A DNA stretch of 64,000 nucleotides from Sphingomonas caseinilytica (GCF_023516455.1 NZ_JAMGBA010000002.1:954501-1018500), one strand, 5' to 3'. Positions 20,854-31,428 are shown, counted from the stretch's first letter. Numbers and translations are program-made. The notes: a model not told the origin generated them from the letters alone.

Positions 20854-22245
20854 ATGGCTGATTTCGACTTCGACGTGCTGGTAATCGGCTCCGGCCCTGG
20901 CGGATATGTCGCCGCGATCCGCGCCGCGCAGCTCGGCCTCAAGACCGCTTGCGCCGAAGGGCGCGAGACGCTGGGCGGCACATGCCTCAACGTCGGCTGC
21001 ATCCCGTCGAAGGCGATGCTTCATGCGTCCGAATATTTTGACGCGGCCGCCAACGGCGCTTTCGCCAAGCTCGGCATCAAGGTGAAGCCGGAACTCGACC
21101 TCGACGCCATGCACGGCCAGCGCAAGGACGCCGTGAAGGGCCTCACCGGCGGCATCGAATTCCTGTTCAAGAAGAACAAGGTCGAATGGGTGAAGGGCTA
21201 TGCGACCTTCACCGGGCCGAACACGGTCAAGGTCGGCGACCGCACCGTCACCGCCAAGAATATCATCATCGCGACCGGATCTTCGGTCACCCCGCTTCCT
21301 GGTGTCGAGATCGACCAGAAGGTCGTGGTCGACTCAACCGGCGCGCTGGAGCTTCCCAAGGTCCCCGAACATATGGTCGTCATCGGCGGCGGCGTGATCG
21401 GGCTTGAGCTTGGCTCGGTCTGGCGGCGGCTGGGCGCCAAGGTCACCTGTGTCGAATTCCTCGACCAGATCCTGCCCGGCTTCGACGGCGAGGTCCGCAA
21501 GGAAGCCAACAAGATCATGAAGAAGCAGGGGATCGAGTTCAAACTCGGAACCAAGGTCACCGGCGTCGCAACCAAGGGCGGCAAGGCGACGCTTACCGTC
21601 GAACCGGCCAAGGGCGGCGCTTCCGAAACCATCGACGCCGATTGCGTCCTCGTGTCGATCGGCCGCAAACCGAATACCGACGGCCTCGGCCTCGACGCGA
21701 TCGGCCTGCAGGTGAACAATCGCGGCCAGATCGAAACCGATCATGACTTCCGCACCAAGGTTCCAGGCGTTTGGGCGATCGGCGATGTCATTCCGGGGCC
21801 GATGCTCGCTCACAAGGCCGAGGACGAAGGGATCGCGGTCGCCGAAAATATCGCCGGCCTGACCGGCATCGTGAACCACGATGTCATCCCCTCGGTCGTC
21901 TACACCATGCCGGAAATCGCGGGTGTCGGGCTCACCGAGGAGCAGGCCAAGGAAAAGGGCGAGGTGAAGGTCGGCAAGTTCCCGATGCTCGCCAACAGCC
22001 GAGCCAAGACCAACCATGAGCCCGACGGCTTCGTGAAGGTCATCGCCGATGCGAAGTCGGACCGTGTGCTCGGTGTCTGGTGCATTGCGTCGGTTGCCGG
22101 AACGATGATCGCTCAGGCCGCGCAAGCGATGGAATTCGGCGCGACGTCCGAAGACATTGCCTACACCTGCCACGCTCACCCGACCCATTCGGAAGCGCTG
22201 AAGGAAGCAGCGATGGCGGTGACCGGAAAACCGATCCATATTTGA
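20854..22245 (+). CDS. lpdA: Dihydrolipoyl dehydrogenase (2-oxoglutarate dehydrogenase E3)
   Basis: FAD disulfide oxidoreductase that reoxidises the E2 lipoyl group. 463 aa. FAD-binding VIGSGPGGYVAAIRAAQLG, redox pair GGTCLNVGCIPSK, NAD-binding VIGGGVIGLELGSVW, and the C-terminal catalytic HAHPTHSE. Start taken at ATG 20854 after AAAGGGAA. A second E3 gene lies at 49765 with PDH E2. Confidence 0.96.
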   Translation: MADFDFDVLVIGSGPGGYVAAIRAAQLGLKTACAEGRETLGGTCLNVGCIPSKAMLHASEYFDAAANGAFAKLGIKVKPELDLDAMHGQRKDAVKGLTGGIEFLFKKNKVEWVKGYATFTGPNTVKVGDRTVTAKNIIIATGSSVTPLPGVEIDQKVVVDSTGALELPKVPEHMVVIGGGVIGLELGSVWRRLGAKVTCVEFLDQILPGFDGEVRKEANKIMKKQGIEFKLGTKVTGVATKGGKATLTVEPAKGGASETIDADCVLVSIGRKPNTDGLGLDAIGLQVNNRGQIETDHDFRTKVPGVWAIGDVIPGPMLAHKAEDEGIAVAENIAGLTGIVNHDVIPSVVYTMPEIAGVGLTEEQAKEKGEVKVGKFPMLANSRAKTNHEPDGFVKVIADAKSDRVLGVWCIASVAGTMIAQAAQAMEFGATSEDIAYTCHAHPTHSEALKEAAMAVTGKPIHI

Positions 22246-22284
22246 TCGATCGGGCTGCATCTTGCTCGACCGGCATTTATAGGG

Positions 22285-22321
22285 ACGGCCGCTGCACACG
22301 TTGCAGCGGCCGTTTTCTTTT
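22285..22321 (+). terminator. Rho-independent terminator after lpdA
   Basis: 12-bp perfect GC-rich stem (22285-22296 with 22302-22313), 5-nt loop, then TTTCTTTT. It closes the sucD-lpd cluster. Confidence 0.9.
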
Positions 22322-22483
22322 GGCCCAGTCGGATCAATTAACCTTAACTTTATAAAAATCATGACGCGCGAATGCCGGCGTGCTTATTGAATGAAAGCCG
22401 ATTCGATGCCGGCGGTCGCTGGGAAATGAACCAGCACGCCGGAGTGGACCTTCGATTTGGAAGTGTGACCGGGAGAATCGATT

Positions 22484-23215
22484 TTGGGGGCAATCCGCAC
22501 GCGGCTTCGCCGCTGGCACGTTTGGCTGGGATGGCTTGTAGCGTTGCCGTTTTTGTTCTGGACCGTTTCCGGTCTGGTGATGGTCGCAAAGCCCATCGAG
22601 GAAGTCAGGGGCGAAGATCTGATTGCGGCGCCGAAGCCGTTCAGCGTCGGTGCGTCGCTGGTCGCGCCGAAGGTCGAGGGGCGTCCAATCCTTTCCGTCG
22701 CGCTGGAGCCGCGCGCTGACGGTCCCCGCTGGGAAATCGATTTCGGCGACGGCGAGAAACGGCTGGCCGATCCCGCGACCGGACAACTCCTGCCGCCGCT
22801 TGGTGCAGCAGATGCCAGCAGGGAGCTGATGGCCCGCTACACCGGCACCGCACAGGTGGCTGGCGTGAAGCGGATCGACGCCGACAGCCCGCCCCTGGAA
22901 TTGCGCCGGGCCATGAACGGCTGGGTCGTGCGGATGACCGACAATACCCATTTCTACATCGATGGCGGGTCAGGCGACATTATCGCTCGTCGAACCGCCT
23001 GGTGGCGGATTTACGATTTCATGTGGGGCCTGCACATCATGGACCTGCAGGGCCGCGAGGACACGCATAACCCTTGGGTCGTCAGCTTCGGCGCGCTGTC
23101 ACTGGGTATGGTGCTTCTCGCCCTTGTCCTTCTGCCGCTGACCATTCGCCGCAAGAACGGCAAGAACGGCAATGGCCGAAACGGCAACGGGAAGTCGTCA
23201 GCTCCAGCTAAGTAG
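22484..23215 (+). CDS. PepSY-type membrane protein
   Basis: 243 aa. N-terminal transmembrane helix after RRWHVWLGW (LVALPFLFWTVSGLVMV, about 17-33), a periplasmic PepSY-like domain, then WRIYDFMWGLHIMDLQGRED and a second helix (FGALSLGMVLLALVLLPL) before a basic tail. The RRWHxWLGW start is characteristic of PepSY-associated membrane proteins; role unknown. TTG start with GGGAGA upstream. Its last 18 bp overlap the convergent sppA. Confidence 0.8.
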   Translation: MGAIRTRLRRWHVWLGWLVALPFLFWTVSGLVMVAKPIEEVRGEDLIAAPKPFSVGASLVAPKVEGRPILSVALEPRADGPRWEIDFGDGEKRLADPATGQLLPPLGAADASRELMARYTGTAQVAGVKRIDADSPPLELRRAMNGWVVRMTDNTHFYIDGGSGDIIARRTAWWRIYDFMWGLHIMDLQGREDTHNPWVVSFGALSLGMVLLALVLLPLTIRRKNGKNGNGRNGNGKSSAPAK

Positions 23216-25063
23216 TCGAGCGAGCCAGTTGCGGTCGTCGTTGGACAGGCGTGGGGCCGCGACGACCGGCGGGCAGTCGAGGCAGCGCACCTGGATTGTC
23301 GGGCCATTCAGGATCGAACGGACCTCGGCGATTGCGCGGGCCAGCAGGCCTTCGGGAGCGGGCGCGAGCGATGCAAACGCGTCGGCGGGCACTTCCTCGG
23401 TCTCCTCTTCCGCGGCAAAGGCCTCCATCAGCGTGTCCGTGAAGCTCGGTTCCTTCTCAAGGTAGGTGAGCCCGCGCTCATCTTCTCCCAGCTTGGCGAG
23501 TTCGGCTGCCTTGGCGACCGCTTCGTCCATTCCGCCGAACCCATCGACCAGCCCAAGCTGGCGAGCCGTTCCGCCGTCCCACACGCGGCCTTGCGCGATG
23601 CGATCGACGTCGGCCGGCGACTTGCGACGCGCCTGGGCGACGATGGTCAGGAATTTGGCATAAACCTGCTCCACCCCGGCCTGGATGATCGCGTCGGCTT
23701 CCGGTGACGGGCCTTTCAGCAAGTCGGGCTCGCCTGAAAGCGGCGTCGTCTTCACTCCATCGGCGCCAAGGCCGAGCTTGGCTAGCGAGCCTTCAAAGCT
23801 GGGAAGCACGCCGAACACGCCGATCGATCCGGTGATCGTGGAAGGCTCGGCGAAGACATAGTCACCGGGCGTCGCGACCCAGTAACCGCCGGATGCCGCG
23901 ACATTGCCCATCGATACGACAACCGGGATCTTCTTGGCCTTGGCCGCCATCAACGCCTGTCGGATCTGCTCCGAAGCCATCGCCGAACCACCGGGGCTGT
24001 CGACACGGACGACCAGCGCCTTGAGGTCGTTGTCGGCCAATCCCTGCTCGATTTCGCGAACGATGGTCTCGCCGCCGGCGCGGCCCGGGCCGGCCTTTCC
24101 GTCGACGATCTCGCCGGCAATGGTCACGACGCCGATCGGGCCGGTGGGCGTTTCGACCGCCTGCTCCTCATAGGAGGCAAGCTTGATCCGCTTGTAGGGA
24201 TGGCTGCCGTCATCGTCCTTGCCGCCAAGCTCTGCCAGCCGCTCTTCATAATTGCGGCGCTCGCCGACGCGGTCGATCAGCTTCAGGTCCAGTGCCGCCT
24301 TGGCGATGTCGCCATTGGCCGCCCGGGTCACGCCGACCGGGTCGCCCAGCAGGCGCGCCATGCCTTGCGTTGCGGCGGGCCGTCCGCGTGCCACGTCTTC
24401 CCGCCATGTTTCCAGAAGTGCGCCGGCCAGGGCCTGGGAGTTTTCACGGGCTTCGGGCGACATGTCGCTGCGCGTGAAGGGCTCGACCGCGGCCTTGTAC
24501 GTACCTACGCGATAGACGTTGGCGGTGACTCCAAGCTTGTCGAGCAAGCCCTTGAAATAAAGATTGTTGCCGCCCGGACCGGCAATCGCGAGAACGCCCA
24601 TCGCCGGCATCCAGATTTCCGAAGCATGCGCCGCGATCTGATAGCGGTCGGCCGTGTAGCCGGTGGCGAATGCGACGACCGGCTTCACCTTCTTGACCTC
24701 GCGGATCTTCTCTCCAAGCGCGGCGATCGCCGGCTGTCCGCCGCCGAGGAAGCCATCCAGGTCTAGCGAGATCGCCTTGACCCGGTCGTCATCCTTCGCG
24801 GTCTCGAGCGCGGCGACAAGGTCGCGAAGCTCGAATTCGCGGGTGACGTTGCCGGCGCCGGCAACGGTGGCGAATGGGTCGGGGCGCGAGGCCTGCTCGA
24901 CGAGAACGCCGTCAAGGTCCATGTCCAGGACGCCGTTTCCGATGGCTGCGGGCTTCGCCGACAGGCCGGCATAGAGCAGGCCGAAGAATATCAGCATGAA
25001 CACCAGGACGAGCGCGTCCTTGACGCCCACCAGCAACTTCCAAATCGCACGCACGAACCGCAT
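23198..25063 (-). CDS. sppA: Signal peptide peptidase SppA (long form)
   Basis: Inner-membrane serine protease that degrades cleaved signal peptides, 621 aa, with tandem SppA domains as in the 67K type. One N-terminal transmembrane helix (about 15-37). Catalytic Lys190 in GTYKAAVEPF and nucleophile Ser360 in VDSPGGSAMASEQ form the expected Lys/Ser dyad split over two domains. Convergent with the PepSY gene. Confidence 0.94.
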   Translation of the reverse strand: MRFVRAIWKLLVGVKDALVLVFMLIFFGLLYAGLSAKPAAIGNGVLDMDLDGVLVEQASRPDPFATVAGAGNVTREFELRDLVAALETAKDDDRVKAISLDLDGFLGGGQPAIAALGEKIREVKKVKPVVAFATGYTADRYQIAAHASEIWMPAMGVLAIAGPGGNNLYFKGLLDKLGVTANVYRVGTYKAAVEPFTRSDMSPEARENSQALAGALLETWREDVARGRPAATQGMARLLGDPVGVTRAANGDIAKAALDLKLIDRVGERRNYEERLAELGGKDDDGSHPYKRIKLASYEEQAVETPTGPIGVVTIAGEIVDGKAGPGRAGGETIVREIEQGLADNDLKALVVRVDSPGGSAMASEQIRQALMAAKAKKIPVVVSMGNVAASGGYWVATPGDYVFAEPSTITGSIGVFGVLPSFEGSLAKLGLGADGVKTTPLSGEPDLLKGPSPEADAIIQAGVEQVYAKFLTIVAQARRKSPADVDRIAQGRVWDGGTARQLGLVDGFGGMDEAVAKAAELAKLGEDERGLTYLEKEPSFTDTLMEAFAAEEETEEVPADAFASLAPAPEGLLARAIAEVRSILNGPTIQVRCLDCPPVVAAPRLSNDDRNWLARLLSWS

Positions 25064-25127
25064 GCCAATCTCCTTCGAAGATCAGGCCTAATGCAGAAAT
25101 AAGGTCTGGCCCAAGGAATTTCGACCG

Positions 25128-26570
25128 GTGGCTGTGGCGGAAAACGGCAGAACTGCTAACCGCATCCTCATGGAGGCCATTCCAGTTTTATCGACGGCGT
25201 CGGGCCGGCAGGCGTGGCGCGCGGAGCTCGGCGCGACCCTAAGTCTTGCCTGGCCGCTCATCCTCTCAAACCTAACCTATGCCGCGATCCAGGCGACAGA
25301 TGTTGTCCTGATGGGCTGGCTCGGCGCCCGGCCGCTGGCGGCCTCGGCGCTCGGCATCAACCTCGTCTTCGCCTTCAGCCTGGTCTGCCTGGGACTGGTC
25401 ACAGCTTCGTCGCCGATGATGGCGACCGCGATCGGTGCGAAGATCCAGGTGGTCCACGACGTGCGCCGGACGTTTCGCCAATCGCTGTGGATGATCGTCA
25501 CCGTGATGGTTCCGATCTGGCTGGTGCTGTGGAATTCCGAACCGATCATCCTTGCCTTGGGGCAGGAGCCGGCACTGGCCCGCGACGCCCAGACCTTCAT
25601 CCACGGCTACATGTGGTCGATGATGCCGTTCCTGTTCTTTCAGGCGATGCGCAATTTCGTCGCGGCGCTGGAGCGTCCGGGTTGGGTGCTGGTCATCAGC
25701 CTCTTCGGGATCGGGGCGAACGCGCTGCTCGGCTATGGGCTGATCTTCGGCCATTTCGGGCTGCCGGCACTCGGCATTTTCGGCGGGGGTCTCGCCAGTT
25801 CGATCGTCTGGACCGTGCTGGCATTGATGCTGGCGGTGGTGATCGTCACCGACCGGCAGTTTCGCCGGTTTCATTTGTTCGGGCGGTTCTGGAGGCCGGA
25901 CTGGCCGCGCTATCGCAAGCTGTGGCGGCTCGGCCTTCCGATCGGGTTGGCCATGGGCTTTGAGGGCGGAGTATTCAGCGCCGCGGCCTATCTCATGGGC
26001 CTGATCGACGCGGAATCCGTCGCAGCCCACGCCGTGGCCCTACAGATTGCAGCGATGGCCTTCATGGTGCCCTGGGGTCTTAGCCAGGCGGCCACGGTCC
26101 GGGTTGGTCGCTGCCTCGGCGAGGGCGACAAACCAGGGATCGCACGTTCCGGCTGGACGGCCTGGATGCTGGGCGTCGGGTTCATGGCGATGACGGCAAT
26201 CGTCATCTGGTCGATCCCCCGCGACCTGATCACCATTTTCCTAGACGACACGGCCGAAAATGCCCGGGTGATCGCGCTCGCAACCTCCTTCCTGGCCATC
26301 GCCGCGATCTTCCAGATCGTCGACGGCGCGCAGGTGGTCGGCGCCGGCATGCTGCGCGGCCTCCACGATACTCGTGTGCCCATGATCTTCGCCTTCGTCG
26401 GCTATTGGGCAATCGGTATCGGCATCGGTGCCTGGCTCGCGTTCCGCCAGGGCTGGCAGGGGCAGGGCATCTGGACTGGCCTCGCCGTCGGCCTGGCGAT
26501 CGTGGCCGTCCTGATGCTCTGGCGCTGGACCAGGCGCGAAACGCTCGGCCTCACCCGCGTCGCTTCCTGA
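25128..26570 (+). CDS. MATE-family efflux transporter
   Basis: 480 aa, about twelve hydrophobic segments in two similar halves, as in MATE (NorM-like) drug/Na+ or H+ antiporters. Typical start of the first half is AWPLILSNLTYAAIQATDVVLMG; the second half begins at LWRLGLPIGLAMGFEGGVFS. GTG start at 25128 with CAAGGAA upstream; ATG 25170 is an alternative. Divergent from sppA. Substrate unknown. Confidence 0.93.
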   Translation: MAVAENGRTANRILMEAIPVLSTASGRQAWRAELGATLSLAWPLILSNLTYAAIQATDVVLMGWLGARPLAASALGINLVFAFSLVCLGLVTASSPMMATAIGAKIQVVHDVRRTFRQSLWMIVTVMVPIWLVLWNSEPIILALGQEPALARDAQTFIHGYMWSMMPFLFFQAMRNFVAALERPGWVLVISLFGIGANALLGYGLIFGHFGLPALGIFGGGLASSIVWTVLALMLAVVIVTDRQFRRFHLFGRFWRPDWPRYRKLWRLGLPIGLAMGFEGGVFSAAAYLMGLIDAESVAAHAVALQIAAMAFMVPWGLSQAATVRVGRCLGEGDKPGIARSGWTAWMLGVGFMAMTAIVIWSIPRDLITIFLDDTAENARVIALATSFLAIAAIFQIVDGAQVVGAGMLRGLHDTRVPMIFAFVGYWAIGIGIGAWLAFRQGWQGQGIWTGLAVGLAIVAVLMLWRWTRRETLGLTRVAS

Positions 26571-26591
26571 CGATTCCCGTACCGGGGGGTG

Positions 26592-26620
26592 TTGACGGGT
26601 AGGAATGCCCGACCCATATG
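26592..26620 (+). promoter_or_regulatory. Housekeeping promoter of groES-groEL
   Basis: TTGACG at 26592-26597, 17-nt spacer, CATATG at 26615-26620. The CIRCE element begins 10 bp after this -10 box, so repressor binding would cover the start site. Confidence 0.65.
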
Positions 26621-26630
26621 CGCGCCAACG

Positions 26631-26657
26631 TTGGCACTCCCGTCAAAAGAGTGCCAG
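26631..26657. promoter_or_regulatory. CIRCE operator (HrcA binding site)
   Basis: TTGGCACTC, 9 nt, GAGTGCCAG: a near-consensus CIRCE inverted repeat (TTAGCACTC-N9-GAGTGCTAA) with matching changes in both arms. It lies between the predicted promoter and groES, so groESL is predicted to be repressed by HrcA. Confidence 0.9.
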
Positions 26658-26700
26658 CCGACTCATATTCTGATGACGCAACACAAGGGGTTTCAGACCA

Positions 26701-26988
26701 ATGTCTTTCAGGCCGCTTCATGACCGTGTCCTCGTCCGCCGCGTCGAGGCCGAAGAGAAGACCGCCGGCGGGATCATCATTCCCGATTCTGCCAAGGAAA
26801 AGCCGCAAGAGGGCGAAGTCGTCTCAGTCGGAACCGGCGTTCGCGCCGAAGACGGCAAGGTGACGCCGCTGGACGTCAAGGCCGGCGACCGCATCCTGTT
26901 CGGCAAATGGTCCGGCACCGAGGTGAAGATCTCGGGCGAAGACCTGATCATCATGAAGGAAAGCGACATTCTGGGGATCGTTGGCTGA
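26701..26988 (+). CDS. groES: Co-chaperonin GroES
   Basis: 10-kDa lid of the GroEL chaperonin, 95 aa. Begins [20 protein letters not shown], has the mobile loop [15 protein letters not shown], and ends [10 protein letters not shown]. Full-length. Confidence 0.98.
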   Translation: MSFRPLHDRVLVRRVEAEEKTAGGIIIPDSAKEKPQEGEVVSVGTGVRAEDGKVTPLDVKAGDRILFGKWSGTEVKISGEDLIIMKESDILGIVG

Positions 26989-26995
26989 CGGTTTG

Positions 26996-27040
26996 ACCGT
27001 CAACTTCATCAATTTCTCCACCGTCAACTTCATCAACTTC
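26996..27040 (+). repeat. 21-bp direct repeat in the groES-groEL spacer
   Basis: ACCGTCAACTTCATCAA plus TTTC/CTTC occurs at 26996-27016 and again at 27020-27040, one mismatch, 24-bp period. It occupies most of the short groES-groEL junction. Confidence 0.8.
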
Positions 27041-27050
27041 ACAAGTTTGA

Positions 27051-28700
<1,650 letters not shown>

Positions 28701-28709
28701 CCGAGGCGG

Positions 28710-28822
28710 CCTGGGCTAGCGAAGCGGCTCGCGAGAGCCGTTAGCTAGGCCAGGACCCGGCGAGGTTCGGACGGCCTGCCGCGTAGCGGACAGGACCGAC
28801 GTCACGTATTTACTCCGTGACG
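28710..28822 (+). other. Structured region downstream of groEL
   Basis: No gene seen. A long imperfect hairpin (28710-28753, containing CGGCTC-GCGA-GAGCCG), then a GC-rich stretch, then a 7-bp perfect stem CGTCACG/CGTGACG (28800-28806 with 28816-28822). No U-tract follows the first hairpin, so it is not a classical terminator; it may stabilise the groESL mRNA. Confidence 0.45.
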
Positions 28823-28834
28823 GCCACCGCCAAG

Positions 28835-29017
28835 CTAATCCGAATTTACAGCAGGGGCGGTGCCTTCGGGTGCCGCCCCTTCTTCGTTGGCCAGGTCATT
28901 CAACATTTCCTCGGCCTCATCGAGTCGCTCCGTTTCGGCGGCGGTCGGCGGTTCTGGCTGCTCCTCCCGATTGCATGCAGCAAGCAACATCAGGCCGAAT
29001 AACAAGATCTTCCTCAT
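28835..29017 (-). CDS. Small putative lipoprotein
   Basis: 60 aa. Signal sequence MRKILLFGLMLLAAC with lipobox LAAC (Cys15), then a Glu/Pro-rich and helical segment TERLDEAEEMLNDLANEEG. No recognised domain. Weak ribosome binding site. Confidence 0.65.
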   Translation of the reverse strand: MRKILLFGLMLLAACNREEQPEPPTAAETERLDEAEEMLNDLANEEGAAPEGTAPAVNSD

Positions 29018-29047
29018 TGGAATTGACTAGCATCCCGACCGGACAAG

Positions 29048-29079
29048 AAAAAAGGACCGCCCGGTTTCCCGGACGGCCC
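29048..29079 (-). terminator. Terminator of the Ala-rich lipoprotein gene
   Basis: Hairpin 29054-29079 with a TTT loop; on the minus strand it is followed by a run of six T (29053-29048). Confidence 0.8.
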
Positions 29080-29118
29080 TTCTATTCGCTTTGCCGCTAA
29101 TGCGGCAGACGCGAGAGC

Positions 29119-29361
29119 TTACTGAGCAGCGTTCGTCGCAGCGTCGCCAGCGGCGTCAGCAGCGTTCTCGACCGCTTCACCAGCGTTATCGACGGCATTG
29201 CCAGCAGCGTCGAGCGCGTTGTCGACGGCGACTTCAGCAGCGTTCACGTCGCTCTCAACGGCGTTCTCGACCGCAACGTTCTCAACGGCTTCCTCGGTCT
29301 TGGATTCGCACGCGGCCAGGCCGAGCGCGAGGACCGCAACGGTCAGTGCAACCTTCTTCAT
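29119..29361 (-). CDS. Small Ala-rich lipoprotein
   Basis: 80 aa. Lipobox GLAACES (Cys18). The mature part is almost entirely short repeats of A, V, N, E and D (AVENVAVENAVE, AVDNALDAAGNAVDN), predicted to form an amphipathic helix or coil. Low complexity; similar mini-lipoproteins are common in sphingomonads. Function unknown, possibly envelope stress or anchoring. Confidence 0.75.
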   Translation of the reverse strand: MKKVALTVAVLALGLAACESKTEEAVENVAVENAVESDVNAAEVAVDNALDAAGNAVDNAGEAVENAADAAGDAATNAAQ

Positions 29362-29534
29362 GATCGTTCCATTCCTTGCTTATGGGGAGCTGTCCCCTTG
29401 CGGGCACAACTCCGGCTCGGCCTCACGCATAGCGTCAGGCCAGCGGCTGGAGATATTGATGTTTCGCGCGTCACGCAATCGTCATTTGTTGCGGAGGCAA
29501 AAAGTTCTTGGTTTGGCCCTGCTTTCATTGACGC

Positions 29535-29554
29535 ATATAAAGACTTCTTTATAT
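29535..29554. promoter_or_regulatory. Perfect palindrome, candidate SahR/ArsR operator
   Basis: ATATAAAGACTTCTTTATAT: two 9-nt perfect arms around CT, AT-rich in a GC-rich background, ending 9 bp before the start of the ArsR-methyltransferase gene. Its shape and sequence match what is described for SahR-type regulators of methionine genes. A -35-like TTGACG (29528-29533) precedes it and a -10-like TATATC (29550-29555) overlaps its right end. Confidence 0.75.
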
Positions 29555-29563
29555 CCTTAAGCC

Positions 29564-30529
29564 ATGACCAGGGACCTCCAGCTGGCTTCGCTTTTCCAAG
29601 CGCTGGCCGATCCAACGCGGCTGCGCATCCTTGCGCTGTTGCGTTCGATGGAGCTGTCGGTCGGCGAACTCGCCCAGCTCTTGGGTCAAAGCCAGCCGCG
29701 AGTGTCGCGCCATGTCCGGATCCTGTCTGATTCGGGCATGGTCAGGCGCCGCAAGGAAGGCAGCTGGGTCTACCTCCAGCTTGCCGAGCCTCACAGGACA
29801 GAATCTTTGTTCGCCCTTGCCAGTGAGGTCGACCCGGACGCCGAGCGCATATTCGCGGCCGACGCGGCGCGGTTGGACACGATCCGCGCCGATCGGGCGG
29901 AGGCGGCCAGGCGCTATTTCGAAGCGCATGCCGCGACCTGGGAAAACGTCAGGGCACTGCATATCGCGGACACTGAGATTGAGCGGGCGATTACGGAGCT
30001 TTTGGACGAGCGTCCCTTGGGAGCACTTCTGGATATCGGTACCGGGACGGGGCGAATGCTGGAGCTGTTCGCCCCAATGGCTGATAGCGCCATCGGCATC
30101 GATCGGTCATCCGAAATGCTTCGACTGGCGCGAGTGAAATTGGATGAAGCCGGAATTTGTGGAGCGCGCCTACGCCAGGGCGACATGCAGGCGCTGCCAC
30201 TGGCCGACCGCAGCGCGGACAGCATCATTCTACATCAGGTCCTGCATTATGCGCAGCAACCCGGCTCGGCGATCGCCGAAGCGGCACGTGTCTTGGCCCC
30301 AGGTGGCCAACTGCTCGTGATCGATTTCGCACAGCATGATCGGGCGGAGCTGAAGGAGCAGGATGCGCATCTAAGGTTGGGCTTCGCCGACGACGCGATG
30401 CGCGGATGGTTTTCGGCCGCCGGCGTCAATCTCGACCGGATCGAACGACTTGGTGGAGGCGCACTGACCGTCATCCTGTGGCGCGGCGTGAAGGCCGGTT
30501 CCGCAACATCGGAGCGTGTAGCCGCATGA
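29564..30529 (+). CDS. ArsR-family regulator fused to SAM-methyltransferase fold (SahR-like)
   Basis: 321 aa. Residues 1-80 are an ArsR winged helix (LFQALADPTRLRILALLR, then SVGELAQLLGQSQPRVSRHV). Residues about 140-280 are a class I methyltransferase-like domain with motif I LLDIGTGTGRMLEL and the acidic residue in GIDRSSEM. First gene of the metF-metH operon, with a palindrome at its promoter. Regulators of this architecture are known as SAH-responsive repressors of methionine-cycle genes; that role is inferred from family and context. The start overlaps with metF at its end by four bases (ATGA). Confidence 0.88.
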   Translation: MTRDLQLASLFQALADPTRLRILALLRSMELSVGELAQLLGQSQPRVSRHVRILSDSGMVRRRKEGSWVYLQLAEPHRTESLFALASEVDPDAERIFAADAARLDTIRADRAEAARRYFEAHAATWENVRALHIADTEIERAITELLDERPLGALLDIGTGTGRMLELFAPMADSAIGIDRSSEMLRLARVKLDEAGICGARLRQGDMQALPLADRSADSIILHQVLHYAQQPGSAIAEAARVLAPGGQLLVIDFAQHDRAELKEQDAHLRLGFADDAMRGWFSAAGVNLDRIERLGGGALTVILWRGVKAGSATSERVAA

Positions 30530-31428
30530 ACCGCGAACTGGAGATCAACTTGAACAATCACGCGCCGCTTTTCGCCGAGGCGAGGGGCGACATTGCCGTC
30601 AGTTTCGAATTCTTCCCGCCCAAGACGGACACCATGGCGGAAACGCTGTGGCGTTCGATCGAAACTCTGGCGCCGTTGAACCCGCGATTTGTGTCCGTGA
30701 CGTATGGAGCTGGCGGATCGACGCGAGAGAGGACACACGCAACCGTCGAGCGGATCGTCAAGGAAACCGACTTGACGCCGGCGGCGCACCTCACCTGCGT
30801 CGGTGCGACCCGTGATGAGATCGATGCCGTCGCTAAGGACTATTGGGATGTCGGCGTCCGTCACATTGTCGCGCTTCGCGGCGATCCGCCGGAGGTTGGG
30901 CAAGCCTATCGCCCCCATCCGGGCGGCTATGCCAATGCGGCCGAGCTTGTTGCAGGCCTGAAGGCGGTCGCTCCGTTCGAAATTTCGGTTGCAGCCTACC
31001 CGGAGGTCCATCCAGACTCCGATTGTCCGGAAAGCGATCTCGATAATCTGCTGCGGAAAATCGATGCGGGCGCCGACCGCGCGATCACGCAATTCTTCTT
31101 CTCGGCCGATTGCTTCCTCCGCTTCCGTGATCGTGTTGCCGCGATCCGCCCCGGAATCGAGATCGTCCCTGGCATCCTTCCGGTTACGAATGTCGCGACC
31201 ACACGTCGGTTCGCGGGCCAATGCGGAGCGGCCATCCCCGACTGGCTGGACCGGCTGTTCGAAGGGCTGGACGAACTTCCGGCGGCCCGTCAGCTTGTCG
31301 CAGCAACCATCGCCGGAGAGCTCTGCGGGCAGCTTTACGCCGGCGGGGTCCGCCATTTCCATTTCTACACATTGAACCGGGCGGAACTGGCCTACGCCAT
31401 CTGCCATTTGCTGGGAGTTCGCGCATGA
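30526..31428 (+). CDS. metF: Methylenetetrahydrofolate reductase
   Basis: Reduces 5,10-methylene-THF to 5-methyl-THF for methionine synthesis; 300 aa FAD TIM barrel. Motifs VSFEFFPPKT, SVTYGAGGSTRERT, HIVALRGDPP and ITQFFFSADCF. ATG at 30526 overlaps the regulator stop, and its own TGA overlaps the next ATG (31425). Confidence 0.96.
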   Translation: MNRELEINLNNHAPLFAEARGDIAVSFEFFPPKTDTMAETLWRSIETLAPLNPRFVSVTYGAGGSTRERTHATVERIVKETDLTPAAHLTCVGATRDEIDAVAKDYWDVGVRHIVALRGDPPEVGQAYRPHPGGYANAAELVAGLKAVAPFEISVAAYPEVHPDSDCPESDLDNLLRKIDAGADRAITQFFFSADCFLRFRDRVAAIRPGIEIVPGILPVTNVATTRRFAGQCGAAIPDWLDRLFEGLDELPAARQLVAATIAGELCGQLYAGGVRHFHFYTLNRAELAYAICHLLGVRA

